Source: Ignavibacteriota bacterium
GTDB lineage: Bacteria > Bacteroidota > Ignavibacteria > UBA10030 > UBA6906
Reading direction: 5' to 3'
Assembly: GCA_003162635.1 (NCBI GenBank)
Contig: PMNE01000057.1
Span: 33,507-91,517, forward strand
DNA: 58,011 nt
Position 1 is the stretch's first letter. The number at the start of each line of letters is the position of its first letter. The notes below the pieces were generated by a model. It was not told the DNA's origin. It saw nothing but the letters and a program-made list of their open reading frames with translations, and did not search any database. A program made the translations under genes and the position numbers. Of this stretch, positions 8,364-20,842 are shown piece by piece.

Positions 8364-10160
8364 CTACTTCAACTTCGGAAGATCTTTTGTCATCCGGGAC
8401 ATGAATCCCCCTTTGTTCTTCTTCGGTTCCACTTTTCTCAACGGCTCATCGGCCCCTTTCTTGTTGAACCACATCTGTTGCCCGATGGACAGCACGTTGA
8501 ACACGAAATAGTAGAGGTTGAGACCGGAGGGAAGATTGTTGAAGATGATCGTCATCATCACCGGCATCATCCACACCATCGCTTTCTGCCGCGGGTCGGT
8601 CACGGTCATCTTGTTCTGGAAGAACATCGTCACACCCATCGCCAGCGCAAGGCCGCTGAATGCGGTAATGCCCAGGAAGGGGATGGAGAAGGGCAGATTG
8701 ACCACAAAATCGGGAGTCGACAGGTCATGGATCCACAGGATGAACTCCGCCTGGCGAAGAGCGATCGACGACCGGAAGACCGCGTAGAGGGCGAACAGGA
8801 TCGGCATTTGCAATAACAGTGGTAGACACCCGGAGGCGGGGTTGACGCCGTATTCCTTGTACAGGTTCATGATCGCCTGGTTTTGCTTGGTCGGGTCGTC
8901 TTTGTACTTCTCCCGGACCTCGTTCATCATCGGCGTGATTGCTTGCATGCGCTTCATCGACTTCATGCTCGTCCGCGTCAGCGGCGTCAGCGCGATTTTG
9001 ATGATCACGGAGAAGGCGATGATCACCCATCCATAGTTCGGGATGAAGAGGTGAAGGAAATGAAAAAGAGGGATCATCACATATTCGGAGATCGGGCGGA
9101 CGATCCACGCCATGCCGAGACTGAGGATCTGCTGAAGGTTGCGGCCGTAGCTCTTCACAATGTCGAAATCGATCGGGCCCAGAAAGACCGTGACACGCGC
9201 CTTCTCGTTGCCGCTCTTCAGGGGCATTTTCAGCGCAAGCGAGTAATCTTCCTTAGCTCCGTTATTGGCAGCGTGCGTGCGGATCCCTTCGATATAGGCG
9301 CCCTGGCAGACCCCCTTCTCCGGCAGGAGCGCCACAGCAAAGTACTTGTTCCTTGCCGCCACCCAGTCGGTTGACCCATTGATGTCGCGTTTCACGACCT
9401 CGCCGAACTTCGATGCGTCGATTTCCGTCAGCTCGCCGCCCGAGTACACGTACCCCATCGCAAAACTCGATTCATCAACGCTGTTATATTCGGCATACCG
9501 GAGGCCGTTCTCCCATACCACCTGGTATTCATAGTTGGAGATGACACCGGCCATATTGACAAACCGGAACTCCGTATCGAACGAATACCGACCGTTCGCG
9601 AACGTGAATCGCTTCTCCAGCCGGCTGTTCTCGCCGGAGGGGAGTACCAGCGTTACCGATACGGAATCGGTCCCCGACAAACGGTACGTCGTCCACGCCC
9701 CTTCCCGCAGATCGAAGTAGAGACTTCGTGTGTCGACCAGCCGTCCGTCTGCCGAAGTGAAGAGCAGGCTCAAGTCTCCACCCTTGTCATCATCGATAAG
9801 CTGCACCGGGTGGTGGTCCCACGTTGCGAACCCGTTCAACTGGCAGGTGCGGACAAGCCCCCCTTTGCTGCTGATTTCAAGGACGTACTGATCGGTTATG
9901 ACGGTAAGGATCTTCTCCGCACCGCTCACGCGCGCGGCAAAATACTTTCCGTATTGGCCCTGCGGGGTTTGCGTCGTTTCCTCGGGAGCGGGCGCCGGCT
10001 GTTGCACGGGGACGCTCTCGCGACGGATGGTATCCGCCGCGTGGATCGTGTCCACCGGTGCGCCGGCATGGGGAACAGGCGTCGATGGCGTTTGCCGCCA
10101 CATCCACACGATGAGCACAAGGCCGATGAGGACAAATCCGAATGTCGATCGCTTATCCAT
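8364..10160 (-). CDS. yidC: Membrane protein insertase YidC
   Basis: Inner-membrane insertase that works alone or with SecYEG. 598 residues, the size expected of Gram-negative YidC with a large periplasmic domain. An N-terminal TM (FGFVLIGLVLIVWMW) is followed by a Pro/Thr/Ala-rich linker and the beta-sandwich domain (residues ~80-350). The conserved 60 kDa insertase core follows: IIAFSVIIKIALTPLT, GCLPLLLQMPILFALY and MPVMMTIIFNNLPSGLNLYY. The tail is rich in Lys (VEPKKNKGG), suggesting ribosome contact. It starts 32 nt after yidD and ends just before the terminator at 8279-8305. Confidence 0.96.
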   Translation of the reverse strand: MDKRSTFGFVLIGLVLIVWMWRQTPSTPVPHAGAPVDTIHAADTIRRESVPVQQPAPAPEETTQTPQGQYGKYFAARVSGAEKILTVITDQYVLEISSKGGLVRTCQLNGFATWDHHPVQLIDDDKGGDLSLLFTSADGRLVDTRSLYFDLREGAWTTYRLSGTDSVSVTLVLPSGENSRLEKRFTFANGRYSFDTEFRFVNMAGVISNYEYQVVWENGLRYAEYNSVDESSFAMGYVYSGGELTEIDASKFGEVVKRDINGSTDWVAARNKYFAVALLPEKGVCQGAYIEGIRTHAANNGAKEDYSLALKMPLKSGNEKARVTVFLGPIDFDIVKSYGRNLQQILSLGMAWIVRPISEYVMIPLFHFLHLFIPNYGWVIIAFSVIIKIALTPLTRTSMKSMKRMQAITPMMNEVREKYKDDPTKQNQAIMNLYKEYGVNPASGCLPLLLQMPILFALYAVFRSSIALRQAEFILWIHDLSTPDFVVNLPFSIPFLGITAFSGLALAMGVTMFFQNKMTVTDPRQKAMVWMMPVMMTIIFNNLPSGLNLYYFVFNVLSIGQQMWFNKKGADEPLRKVEPKKNKGGFMSRMTKDLPKLK

Positions 10161-10192
10161 GTTGGTCTCTCTGGTCAGACATTGTGAGTCAT

Positions 10193-10402
10193 TCAGGCCG
10201 GATCATATCCGCCGGGGTGAAAAGGGTGGCAGCGGCCGATGCGCCTGGCAGCGCGCCAGAGTCCACTCCCAACGCCGTACTTTGTCACTGCATCAATGGC
10301 GTACTGCGAGCAGCTTGGAGTAAACCTGCATGTCGTGGGCGGGAGCAGGGGAGAGATGAGGATTTGGTATCCCCGGAGAAGAACAATGATGGCGCGTTTC
10401 AT
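10193..10402 (-). CDS. yidD: Membrane protein insertion efficiency factor YidD
   Basis: 69-residue small membrane-associated protein assisting YidC-dependent insertion (family knowledge). The conserved [14 protein letters not shown] motif with paired cysteines, the amphipathic N-terminus and the closing HPGGYDPA are all present. ATG 10402 is chosen because it overlaps the rnpA stop in an ATGA arrangement, implying translational coupling; a start 13 codons further upstream would overlap rnpA and add no conserved sequence. Gene order rpmH-rnpA-yidD-yidC is classical. Confidence 0.95.
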   Translation of the reverse strand: MKRAIIVLLRGYQILISPLLPPTTCRFTPSCSQYAIDAVTKYGVGSGLWRAARRIGRCHPFHPGGYDPA

Positions 10403-10782
10403 TTCCGCGAACCGACAATTCGGGCGGCACATCGTCTGCACAGGGCGGCAACGTCGGTTTGAACATCCTTCAGACGAAGCCGCCGCACATCTTCGTCCCT
10501 TCCCCCCCGAAAGACAAACACGAGCGCCAGCGTCTTCAATCCGGCAGCATCCCGGAGCACTTCTGCCTCCGCATCAAACGCTGTCCGGAGCAGGCGACGG
10601 ATCCTGTTGCGCTTGGCCGCATTGTACACCCTGCTGGAAACGGAAAAGCCGGCACGCACCGGCGTTCCGGCTTTCTCTTCAACCCGAAAGAAACACCGGA
10701 GCAACCGTCCATCCAACTTCTCGCCACTCTTTACCACGGAAGAGAAGGCACCCCGGCCCTGCAGTGTCTCTGCCTTTCGCAC
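10399..10782 (-). CDS. rnpA: Ribonuclease P protein component
   Basis: Basic cofactor of the RNase P ribozyme that matures tRNA 5' ends. 127 residues; the RNR motif region reads [12 protein letters not shown] near residue 55, and the central-cleft FSV (GFSVSSRV) is conserved. The start is GTG at 10782, immediately adjoining the rpmH stop with no intervening base, and the stop overlaps yidD by 4 nt. The last ~25 residues ([13 protein letters not shown]) are less conserved. Confidence 0.94.
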   Translation of the reverse strand: MRKAETLQGRGAFSSVVKSGEKLDGRLLRCFFRVEEKAGTPVRAGFSVSSRVYNAAKRNRIRRLLRTAFDAEAEVLRDAAGLKTLALVFVFRGGRDEDVRRLRLKDVQTDVAALCRRCAARIVGSRK

Positions 10783-10929
10783 CTACCGTTCGTCGCTGAC
10801 CGTCAATTTCTTCCGGCCGCGAGCGCGACGACGGGCCAGCACCTTGCGACCATTCTTGGTCGACATGCGCGCACGAAACCCATGCGTGTTCTTCCTCTTC
10901 CGGTTGTGCGGCTGAAATGTAATACTCAT
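10783..10929 (-). CDS. rpmH: 50S ribosomal protein L34
   Basis: 48-residue, highly basic ribosomal protein. The translation opens [19 protein letters not shown] and continues [21 protein letters not shown], the unmistakable L34 signature, then a short SDER tail. It is the first gene of the leftward operon next to oriC. A Bacteroidota-like promoter lies ~75 nt upstream (11005-11035). Confidence 0.97.
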   Translation of the reverse strand: MSITFQPHNRKRKNTHGFRARMSTKNGRKVLARRRARGRKKLTVSDER

Positions 10930-11004
10930 CGTCAATCACTCCCACGGTGGTTCAAATTTTCCACACTCGCCCCTGTCTTCCGCGGCGTTCCTTTTCGAGG
11001 ACAA

Positions 11005-11035
11005 CAAAGTTATAAAAAATATGCCACATTAACAA
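11005..11035 (-). promoter_or_regulatory. Bacteroidota-type promoter of the rpmH operon
   Basis: On the minus strand TTG (11035-11033) is followed after 20 nt by TAACTTTG (11012-11005), a perfect match to the primary sigma-factor -7 consensus TAnnTTTG with the expected spacing to the -33 TTG. Transcription would begin near 11000, leaving a leader of ~70 nt before rpmH. Confidence 0.6.
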
Positions 11036-11304
11036 CAAATGCTTAAGAAACTCAAAAAATACTTCTTGCGAACAGAAATTGATTGTGCTATCATTTAGTC
11101 AGTACAGCAACGTAAGGGTGCGTTGACAATCTGTTGATAAGTTTTCTCTCTCCCGGCGTTCCCTTCCAGATGTTGATACCCTATGCTGGCAGTCCCGTCC
11201 TGAGCGGCTCTCAATGGAAAGAACTTCCGGAAATACCAGGCAATTCAGCGGTTTCTGATTTCCACAATATCTGTTGATAAGATATTGATATCTCTTGTCC
11301 TCTG

Positions 11305-11333
11305 TTGCAGCCATCAACATGTGCGTAAAATTG
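11305..11333 (+). promoter_or_regulatory. Candidate dnaA promoter overlapping a DnaA box
   Basis: TTG (11305-11307), 18 nt, then TAAAATTG (11326-11333), seven of eight positions relative to TAnnTTTG being acceptable. The DnaA box at 11332-11340 overlaps its downstream edge, which would allow DnaA autorepression. The match is weak and purely positional. Confidence 0.3.
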
Positions 11334-11385
11334 TTGATAACCTGTTATTGCGTGTGAATAACTCTCTAACGAGTTGGTTTTTCAA

Positions 11386-12846
11386 ATGGATGGAACTTCT
11401 CCCCTTGTTGTTAATCCCTCTGAAGAAGACCAGGCCGGCGATGTCTGGAGAGCTTGCCTCGATCTGATAAAAGAGAAGGTCAATACACAGAGTTTCAAGA
11501 CCTGGTTCGAGCCGATCGTCCCCCTGTATCTTCGGGGCGGCCGGCTTACTGTCCAAGTCCCCAGCCAGTTTTTCTATGACTGGCTGGAAGAGCATTACTA
11601 CACAATCATCAGCGCCACGATCGAGACCGTGCTGGGGAAGGACGCCCACCTGGAGTATTCCGTCAAGACAGATGACCCCCAGTTGGAGATCGATTACCAG
11701 ATCCCACCACAGGGAGCGCCCCGGGTCGAGCGGCGCGCATTCCCGCCGCAGCCGACATCCTTTACCACATTACAACCCCAGAGACCGGCAGATCGCTCCG
11801 CGGAGGCCTTTCAGTCGTTTCTGAACGCTCGCTACACCTTCGAGAACTTCATCAAGGGAGACAGCAATCAGCTCGCCCGTGCTGCTGCCTCCGCTGTTGC
11901 AAACAACCCCGGCGGGACATCGTTTAACCCGTTGGTCATCTACGGAGGAACCGGCCTCGGGAAGACTCACCTGATGCATGCGATTGGAAACTACGCCATT
12001 GCCAACGGCAAGGCGCGGCGGGTGATTTACGTCTCGAGCGAGAAGTTCACCGTTGAGTTTGTCGAATCCATCCAGCGGGATACCGCAAATGAATTCGCCG
12101 GTTTCTACCGAAGCATGGATATCCTCATCGTCGACGATATTCAGTTCTTCGCCGGCAAGGAACGAACGCAGGACCATTTCTTTCACACGTTTAATGAGCT
12201 CCACCAATTAGGCAAACAGATTGTCCTTTCCTCTGATCGTCCTCCCAAGGAACTCAAGGGGCTCGATGACCGGCTTCTTTCCCGGTTTCAGTGGGGCCTC
12301 ACGTCCGACATTCAGCCACCGGACCTCGAAACACGCATTGCCATCCTTCGCAACAAGAGTGAGAACGAAGGCATCGACCTTCCGCAGGATGTCGTCGAAT
12401 TTATTGCCACGAACGTCACCTCCAACATTCGGGAACTTGAGGGCTGCCTCATCAGTCTGATGGCCAAGGCGTCCCTTGAGGGAAGGGATATTACCGTTGA
12501 TCTTGCGCGGGACGTTCTCAAGGTTGTCGTCGGCGACGTGAAATCGCCGTTGACCATCGAAACCATTCAGCGGACAGTCTGCGAGTATTTCAGCATCCCG
12601 GAAGATCTCATCAGGGCAAAGACGCGGAAGCAGGAGGTGGTGAATGCCCGCCAGATTGCCATGTATCTGGCAAAGGAAATGACAAACTGCTCGTTGAAGA
12701 CCATTGGGCTGCATTTTGGCGGACGCGATCATAGCACTGTCATCCATGCGTATCAATCCGTCGAGGACCAAATGCGCATCGATCAGAAATACCTGTCAAA
12801 CGTCACGCAAATCAAACGCCGCCTGCAGATGATTGGTCATGTGTGA
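11386..12846 (+). CDS. dnaA: Chromosomal replication initiator protein DnaA
   Basis: AAA+ initiator that binds DnaA boxes, melts oriC and loads DnaB. Domain I (KTWFEPIVPLYL...FFYDWLEEHY) spans residues ~10-80, a Pro/Arg-rich linker domain II follows, and the AAA+ core begins TFENFIKGDSNQLA. Walker A is GGTGLGKTHL, Walker B ILIVDDIQFF, and the sensor/arginine region LLSRFQWGL. Domain IV ends with the DNA-binding signature GLHFGGRDHSTVIHA. ATG 11386 is preferred (486 residues); an in-frame TTG at 11374 is possible, and neither has a strong Shine-Dalgarno sequence. Domain IV is standard, so the unusual box variant TTATCAACA is presumably read without large changes in the protein. Confidence 0.96.
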   Translation: MDGTSPLVVNPSEEDQAGDVWRACLDLIKEKVNTQSFKTWFEPIVPLYLRGGRLTVQVPSQFFYDWLEEHYYTIISATIETVLGKDAHLEYSVKTDDPQLEIDYQIPPQGAPRVERRAFPPQPTSFTTLQPQRPADRSAEAFQSFLNARYTFENFIKGDSNQLARAAASAVANNPGGTSFNPLVIYGGTGLGKTHLMHAIGNYAIANGKARRVIYVSSEKFTVEFVESIQRDTANEFAGFYRSMDILIVDDIQFFAGKERTQDHFFHTFNELHQLGKQIVLSSDRPPKELKGLDDRLLSRFQWGLTSDIQPPDLETRIAILRNKSENEGIDLPQDVVEFIATNVTSNIRELEGCLISLMAKASLEGRDITVDLARDVLKVVVGDVKSPLTIETIQRTVCEYFSIPEDLIRAKTRKQEVVNARQIAMYLAKEMTNCSLKTIGLHFGGRDHSTVIHAYQSVEDQMRIDQKYLSNVTQIKRRLQMIGHV

Positions 12847-13260
12847 TGCTCCGGTGTATAACCTGTTCGTCGTGCTGTGCACTGCGTGTGACTTCATGTG
12901 AGTGCGTGGTGAACAATCCGCGTTGTCCCCTTTCTTCTTCATTGTCTTCCTTCACCTGTGCGTTGGTGATATGCTTGTGCACTGCATTCTCTCTCACGTG
13001 TTACATGAGATGATTTTTCCACCATGGAGCAAGCAATACTGATAAACGTCACAGTAAATTGTTATCAACATATAGACATCCCTTATTACTCTTTATCTTT
13101 TTCCTATATAAAAAGAATAGAAAGAGTAGTAATAGAGATATCACCACCGTCACGGCAAACAGTGATCGTGAAAACTGGAATTTGTCCGGTTTTTTCTGTA
13201 TTTTTGTGATGGTTTTCCTCTTTCGGATATAAAATACCGATTCACCCCAGGAGAACACGT
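12847..13260. other. Putative oriC, part 2: dnaA-dnaN intergenic region
   Basis: 414 bp without a gene. It holds an exact DnaA-box variant TTATCAACA at 13062-13070, followed by a strongly AT-rich stretch (13070-13140) containing a run of TAG-like triplets, GAATAGAAAGAGTAGTAATA, at about 13115-13134, reminiscent of DnaA-trios. Two copies of TGTGCACTGC lie at 12876-12885 and 12976-12985, exactly 100 bp apart. TATTTTTG at 13199-13206 could be a -7 element for dnaN. As in Bacillus, the unwinding site may lie on this side of dnaA; that is inference. Confidence 0.6.
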
Positions 13261-14376
13261 ATGAAATTTACGGCTAACAGTATTGAACTCCAGCGAACGC
13301 TGAATAAACTCGGGGGTGTGGTACCGACAAAATCGACGATGCCGATTTTAGAGAATCTGCTTTTTGAACTGACCGGTGATGTTTTGACAATTACCGCGAC
13401 TGATTTGGCCATTTCACTGACGGTATCGCTTGCTGTGACGGGGAAGGAAGACGGAAAGGCTGCAATTCCGGCGAAGAGACTTGTTGATACGATGAGATCG
13501 CTTCCCGATACGGGGGCAACATTTGACATTGACACGACGACAAATAAGGTAAAAGTCTCCATTGACAACGGTGAATATGGTCTTACGGGAGAATCAGCAA
13601 AAGACTTTCCGCAAACACCATTGTTCAAAGGAACGGCTGAATTAACAATCGATAACGCAACACTAAGGAACATTATTCACAAAACGGCATTTGCCGTCAG
13701 CACCGATGAACTTCGTCCAGCAATGATGGGCGTTCTCTTGCAGGCGAAAGGTCCGGAATTAAGGGCTGTTGCCACAGATGGTCACCGGCTGGTTCGGTTG
13801 ATTCACAAACCGGCGAAAGCTGTTGTGTTGAAGAAAGACGTGGTAATTCCCGCCAAGGCGCTCCTGGTTCTTGGTCGTTCGCTCGACGAAGGAGAAACAA
13901 CGATCAGCATCAGTGACACGCATGTTCGCTTCTCGTTTCAACAATCATTCCTCGTGTCACGGCTGATTGACGAGCAATATCCGAATTATGACAGTGTTAT
14001 CCCCGCAGAGAACGACAAAGTAATGACGGTGAAGCGAGACGATATCATTTCCTCCATACGCCGCGTCGCGCTCTATGCGAGCGTCACAACGCACCAGATC
14101 CGGTTCGATATTTCTCCCTCAAGCGTGAAAGTCACCGCCCAGGATCTCGATTTCGGCGGAGAGGCAAAGGAAACCGTGCCATGCAGCTTCAGCGGCGACA
14201 CGCTTGAGATCGGTTTCAATTCCACGTATCTGACGGATATGCTAACCCACCTCGAAAGCGAGCAGGTGTCTTTCCGGTTCAGCACGCCGACCCGCGCGGG
14301 CATCGTGGCGCCCGCCGCTGGGGAGGGAAAGGAAGACGTCCTTATGCTCGTGATGCCGGTGCGCCTGAACGCGTAA
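13261..14376 (+). CDS. dnaN: DNA polymerase III subunit beta (sliding clamp)
   Basis: Ring-forming processivity clamp loaded on DNA, binding Pol III, Pol IV and other clamp partners. 371 residues, the normal size for three tandem clamp folds. Characteristic are the start MKFTANSIELQRTLNKLGGVV, LLFELTGDVLTITATDL in domain 1, the second-domain DELRPAMMGVLLQ and VATDGHRLV, and the C-terminal MLVMPVRLNA, which forms part of the partner-binding pocket. An AGGAGA sits 7 nt before ATG 13261. Its codon usage and AT content are slightly lower in GC than those of its neighbours, common for dnaN. Confidence 0.96.
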   Translation: MKFTANSIELQRTLNKLGGVVPTKSTMPILENLLFELTGDVLTITATDLAISLTVSLAVTGKEDGKAAIPAKRLVDTMRSLPDTGATFDIDTTTNKVKVSIDNGEYGLTGESAKDFPQTPLFKGTAELTIDNATLRNIIHKTAFAVSTDELRPAMMGVLLQAKGPELRAVATDGHRLVRLIHKPAKAVVLKKDVVIPAKALLVLGRSLDEGETTISISDTHVRFSFQQSFLVSRLIDEQYPNYDSVIPAENDKVMTVKRDDIISSIRRVALYASVTTHQIRFDISPSSVKVTAQDLDFGGEAKETVPCSFSGDTLEIGFNSTYLTDMLTHLESEQVSFRFSTPTRAGIVAPAAGEGKEDVLMLVMPVRLNA

Positions 14377-15571
14377 GTATGTTCACACGGAGAATGTCGT
14401 TCACGGTCCCGCCTCCGGCGGGATCGCTGTTCTCTTACGTGCAGGACGCACATGATTCTCTCTGCGATCACGCTTACGAACTTCCGGAATCACGCGGCCA
14501 CGGTGGTGAAATTCGCCTCAGGGATCAACGCTGTGCTGGGGAAGAACGGCCAAGGGAAGACGAACCTTCTTGAAGCGGTCTCCTACGTAGGACTCACGAA
14601 GAGCTTCTACGCGGCGAGCGATAGAGATGTTCTGTGCTTCGGAGCGGAGGAATTCACGCTCGACGCACGCATTGCCTCTGATGCGGGAGTGGAACATCGG
14701 GTCGGGGTCCGGTACACGCGGGAACCGTCCGGCAAGAGTGTGGCTGTGGACGGCTTGGAGCAAGCCCGACTGGCATCCGTCATAGGGCGCTTTCCCGTGG
14801 TGATCCTCTCTCCCGAACATGGTGCGATCACATCGGGCGGGCCGGCAGAGCGGCGAAAGTTTATGGATGTCACGCTCTCGCAAGTGGCGGCGGCATATCT
14901 TGATGATGCGATGGAATACCGGCGCGTCCTCCGGCAGCGAAATCGAATCCTGTCGGACGGTCTTCAGCGCGGTCCTTTCCCGTCTGCGGTGATTGAGCCC
15001 TGGACGGAAAGCTTGGCACGCTACGGCGGTCGGATCGCCTTCCGTCGGCGGGCATTCGTCGAGGAATTTCGCGCATACGTGCGGGATGCCTACCGCAGCA
15101 TTCTTCCCCTGGAGGGGGAAGCAACAGATGCCGAGGAACCGGATCTTGCCTACGAGTGTGGGTTCCCGGTGGAAGCGGAGACGACAGCCGAAGGCATGAC
15201 GGATCGAATGGCCGCAGCACTTGCGTCGCGCCGCCTGGAGGAACAGAGGCGCGGCATAACACTTGCGGGCCCCCATAGGGATGAGATTCATCTGACGATC
15301 AACGGGGTCGATGTCCAGCACTTCGCCTCACAGGGACAGCACAAGACGATCCTGGTGGCGCTGAAGATCGCGGAATACCGGTACATGCGTGAACGCCGGC
15401 AGGAGGCGCCCCTGTTGTTGCTCGACGATGTCTTTAGCGAATTGGATACAGGGCGGGCACGTCGTATCCTCGATGTCACGCTCGCGATGGGACAATCGAT
15501 CATTACCGCAACGGACGATCGGGCATTCGGCGGGTCAATTGGCTGGGGCGACAAAAACAGGAGGTTCACCA

Positions 15572-18000
<2,429 letters not shown>

Positions 18001-18042
18001 GAAACGCAACGAACAGGCAGGCAGAAATCAGGCTGGGAACAT

Positions 18043-20835
18043 ATGGCAAACGTGAACGAGAAAATAATTCCCGTTGACATTGAAGATGAAATGCGCGGAT
18101 CGTACATCGACTACTCGATGTCGGTCATCGTTGCACGCGCCCTTCCGGATGTCCGGGACGGATTGAAACCCGTGCACCGCCGGGTCCTGTTCGGCATGCA
18201 GGAACTGGGGCTTGCAGCGAACCGGCCGTACAAGAAGTCCGCCAGGATCGTCGGCGAGGTCCTCGGAAAGTATCATCCGCACGGGGATTCGGCGGTTTAC
18301 GACACGATGGTGAGGATGGCGCAGGATTTTTCCATGCGTTATCCGTTGGTCGACGGGCAAGGGAACTTCGGATCGGTGGACGGCGACTCGCCGGCGGCCA
18401 TGAGGTACACCGAAGCGCGCATGTCGCGGATCGCGGAAGAGATGCTGAAGGATCTGCAGAAAGACACGGTCGACTTCGTTCCGAACTTCGATGAAACACT
18501 GAAAGAGCCATCCGTCCTTCCCGCCCTCGTTCCCAACCTTCTCGTGAACGGGTCAAGCGGCATCGCTGTCGGCATGGCCACAAACATCCCTCCGCACAAC
18601 CTCAATGAGGTCGTCGACGGATGCATCGCGCTCATCAAGGAAGATTCCCTCACGGATGAGAAGCTGATGAAGTTTATCAAGGCCCCCGACTTCCCGACGG
18701 GTGGGATCATTTACGGTTATGAAGGGGTCAGGAGCGCGTACACCACGGGCCGAGGCCGCATCGTCGTCCGTGCCAAGGCGAACATCGAAACAGGAAAAGG
18801 GGAACGCCAGAGCATTGTGGTGACGGAAATACCGTACCAGGTGAACAAGGCAAACCTTATCGAAAAAATCGCCGACCTTATCAACGAAAAGAAGCTCGAA
18901 GATATTGCGGACATCCGGGATGAATCGGACCGGGAGGGGATGCGGATCGTTCTCGATCTGAAGCGTGATGCCAACGCCCAGGTGATCCTGAACAACCTGT
19001 ACAAGCACACGCAGATGGAGACGACGTTCGGCGTGATCATGCTCGCGCTGGTTGAGGGACGGCCGAAGATCCTGACGTTGAAAGAAATGCTGCGGCGCTT
19101 CATCGATCATCGGAACGACGTTGTTGTCCGCCGTTCGAAGTATGAGCTTGACGAAGCCGAGAAACGCGCGCACATCCTCGAGGGGTACGTTATTGCGCTG
19201 GACAACATCGACGCAGTCATCAGGCTCATCAAGGCGTCGAAGGATGTCGAGTCCGCAAAAACCGGCCTGATGAAGAAGTTTAAACTGTCAGAGCTTCAGG
19301 CGAAGGCAATCCTCGACATGCGGCTCCAGCGCCTCACGGGCCTGGAACGGAAAAAGATCGAGGACGAATACCGCGAACTGCTCAAGCAAATTGAGCGCCT
19401 CAGGACGATCCTCAAGAGCAAGCAGCTGCAACTGGAAATAATCAAGGAGGAGCTCCTCGAGCTCAAGAAGAACTATGGAGACGAGCGACGGACCGAAATC
19501 ATCTACAAAGCGGAGGAATTCAGCATTGAGGACATGATCGCCGAGGAGCAGGTCGTGATCACGATCAGCCACGGCGGTTTGATCAAGCGTTTTCCGGTGA
19601 GCGGGTATCGACGGCAAACCCGGGGCGGACGCGGAAGCACCGGTGCGACAACAAGGGAAGACGACTTCATCGAGCACATGTTTGTCGCCAGTACCCATGA
19701 TTACATTCTTCTGTTTGCCACCAAGGGGCGGTGCTACTGGCTGAAGGTGTTCGAGATTCCGGAAGGGGGGCGCGCAACGCGCGGAAAATCAATTGCCAAC
19801 CTGATTGCCAAGGAACAGGATGAGGCGATTGCGTCCTACGTGTCGGTGAAGAACTTTGAGGATCCCCTCTTTGTCATGATGGTGACGGAACAAGGATTGA
19901 TCAAAAAGACGGCGCTGCAGGAATTTGGCAATCCGCGGCGGACCGGCATCGCGGCGATCAACCTGGGCAAAGGGGATGCGCTTATTGCCGTACGGCTGAC
20001 TGACGGCTCGCAGGACATCGTGATCGGGACACGGGGAGGTGTGGCGATCCGTTTCCACGAGAACGAGGTGCGGGCGATGGGCCGGACCGCCTCGGGGGTT
20101 CGGGCGATACGGCTCGAGAAAAAGGACAAGGTTGTGGGGGCAGTGGTGCTCCGGAAGACCGGGACGACGATCCTCGTCGCCACAGAAGGCGGGTTTGGGA
20201 AGCGGAGTGAAACGGAGGAATACCGCGTCAGTCACCGCGGCGGCAAAGGGATCATCACTGTGAAGTCCTCCGACAAGTCCGGGGCTATGGTCGCCATCAG
20301 GGAAGTCCAGGAGACGGACGATATCGTGGTCGTGACGAGCGGCGGCATTGTCATCCGCCAGCATGCATCGGAAGTACGCATTGCCGGTCGGAATACCCAG
20401 GGGGTGCGCTTGATCAAGCTGCAGGGGAAAGACAAAGTTTCCGATGTTGCGGCCGTGGTGTCGGAAGACCAGGAGCCCGTGATCAACGGAAACGGTGGCG
20501 GCAACGGAGGCAAGTCACGCAACGGAACTCCGGCCGACAGCCGGTCGAAAGAGGAACCGCACACGCCGGATGATCTCTTCGGAGGCGAAAAAAAAAGCCT
20601 AAAGGGGAAGACACAACCCGCGGGTAGCAAGACTCGCGGCAGTGCTGAGGCCGAAAGGCCGGCAAAAGCCATGGGCGCGGAAGAGGGAACAACGGCGCCG
20701 GTCAAAGGCGTGAAGGGGATACCGGCGAAGGGAGCACTGACGCCGGTTGTGGAGCAGGGGGCGAAGGGGAAGAAGAGGGGAGCCAAGAAGGTGCAGCCGA
20801 AGAAGGGAAGAAAACCTCTCGCTCGAAAGAAGTAA
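18043..20835 (+). CDS. gyrA: DNA gyrase subunit A with a long basic C-terminal tail
   Basis: Breakage-reunion subunit of gyrase, 930 residues. The winged-helix core has [17 protein letters not shown] followed by SAVYD (the usual quinolone-sensitive Ser/Asp context) and the catalytic Tyr in AMRYTEAR. The GyrA box QTRGGRG near residue 526 identifies it as gyrase rather than topoisomerase IV, and six beta-pinwheel blades follow. After residue ~820 the sequence leaves the fold and becomes a ~110-residue low-complexity tail, first Asn/Gly-rich and acidic, then Lys/Ala/Gly/Pro-rich (ending [16 protein letters not shown]). The stop is only 7 nt from the convergent VWA gene's stop. Confidence 0.96.
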   Translation: MANVNEKIIPVDIEDEMRGSYIDYSMSVIVARALPDVRDGLKPVHRRVLFGMQELGLAANRPYKKSARIVGEVLGKYHPHGDSAVYDTMVRMAQDFSMRYPLVDGQGNFGSVDGDSPAAMRYTEARMSRIAEEMLKDLQKDTVDFVPNFDETLKEPSVLPALVPNLLVNGSSGIAVGMATNIPPHNLNEVVDGCIALIKEDSLTDEKLMKFIKAPDFPTGGIIYGYEGVRSAYTTGRGRIVVRAKANIETGKGERQSIVVTEIPYQVNKANLIEKIADLINEKKLEDIADIRDESDREGMRIVLDLKRDANAQVILNNLYKHTQMETTFGVIMLALVEGRPKILTLKEMLRRFIDHRNDVVVRRSKYELDEAEKRAHILEGYVIALDNIDAVIRLIKASKDVESAKTGLMKKFKLSELQAKAILDMRLQRLTGLERKKIEDEYRELLKQIERLRTILKSKQLQLEIIKEELLELKKNYGDERRTEIIYKAEEFSIEDMIAEEQVVITISHGGLIKRFPVSGYRRQTRGGRGSTGATTREDDFIEHMFVASTHDYILLFATKGRCYWLKVFEIPEGGRATRGKSIANLIAKEQDEAIASYVSVKNFEDPLFVMMVTEQGLIKKTALQEFGNPRRTGIAAINLGKGDALIAVRLTDGSQDIVIGTRGGVAIRFHENEVRAMGRTASGVRAIRLEKKDKVVGAVVLRKTGTTILVATEGGFGKRSETEEYRVSHRGGKGIITVKSSDKSGAMVAIREVQETDDIVVVTSGGIVIRQHASEVRIAGRNTQGVRLIKLQGKDKVSDVAAVVSEDQEPVINGNGGGNGGKSRNGTPADSRSKEEPHTPDDLFGGEKKSLKGKTQPAGSKTRGSAEAERPAKAMGAEEGTTAPVKGVKGIPAKGALTPVVEQGAKGKKRGAKKVQPKKGRKPLARKK

Positions 20836-20842
20836 CGGCTGG

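Larger units (their letters stand above)
10930..11385. other. Putative oriC, part 1: rpmH-dnaA intergenic region with DnaA boxes
   Basis: 456 bp without a gene between divergent rpmH and dnaA. Three exact direct copies of TGTTGATAA (complement TTATCAACA) lie at 11132-11140, 11272-11280 and 11332-11340; related sequences are TGTTGATAC (11171-11179), TGTGAATAA (11353-11361) and TTTTCCACA (10957-10965). They differ from the E. coli box TTATCCACA mainly by A at position 6. The 11001-11100 stretch is AT-rich and could help unwinding. Gene order and the strand switch support an origin here. The box assignments are by eye. Confidence 0.85.

Noticed and set aside
12990-13005. Third CACGTG-centred site between dnaA and dnaN as a parS candidate
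   Set aside because: Only 12 of 16 positions match the parS form, against 15 or 16 for the two accepted sites.
14407-14423. GC hairpin between dnaN and recF as a terminator
   Set aside because: 7-9 bp stem without a following T-run; recF, dciA and gyrB read on in the same direction, so termination here is not supported.
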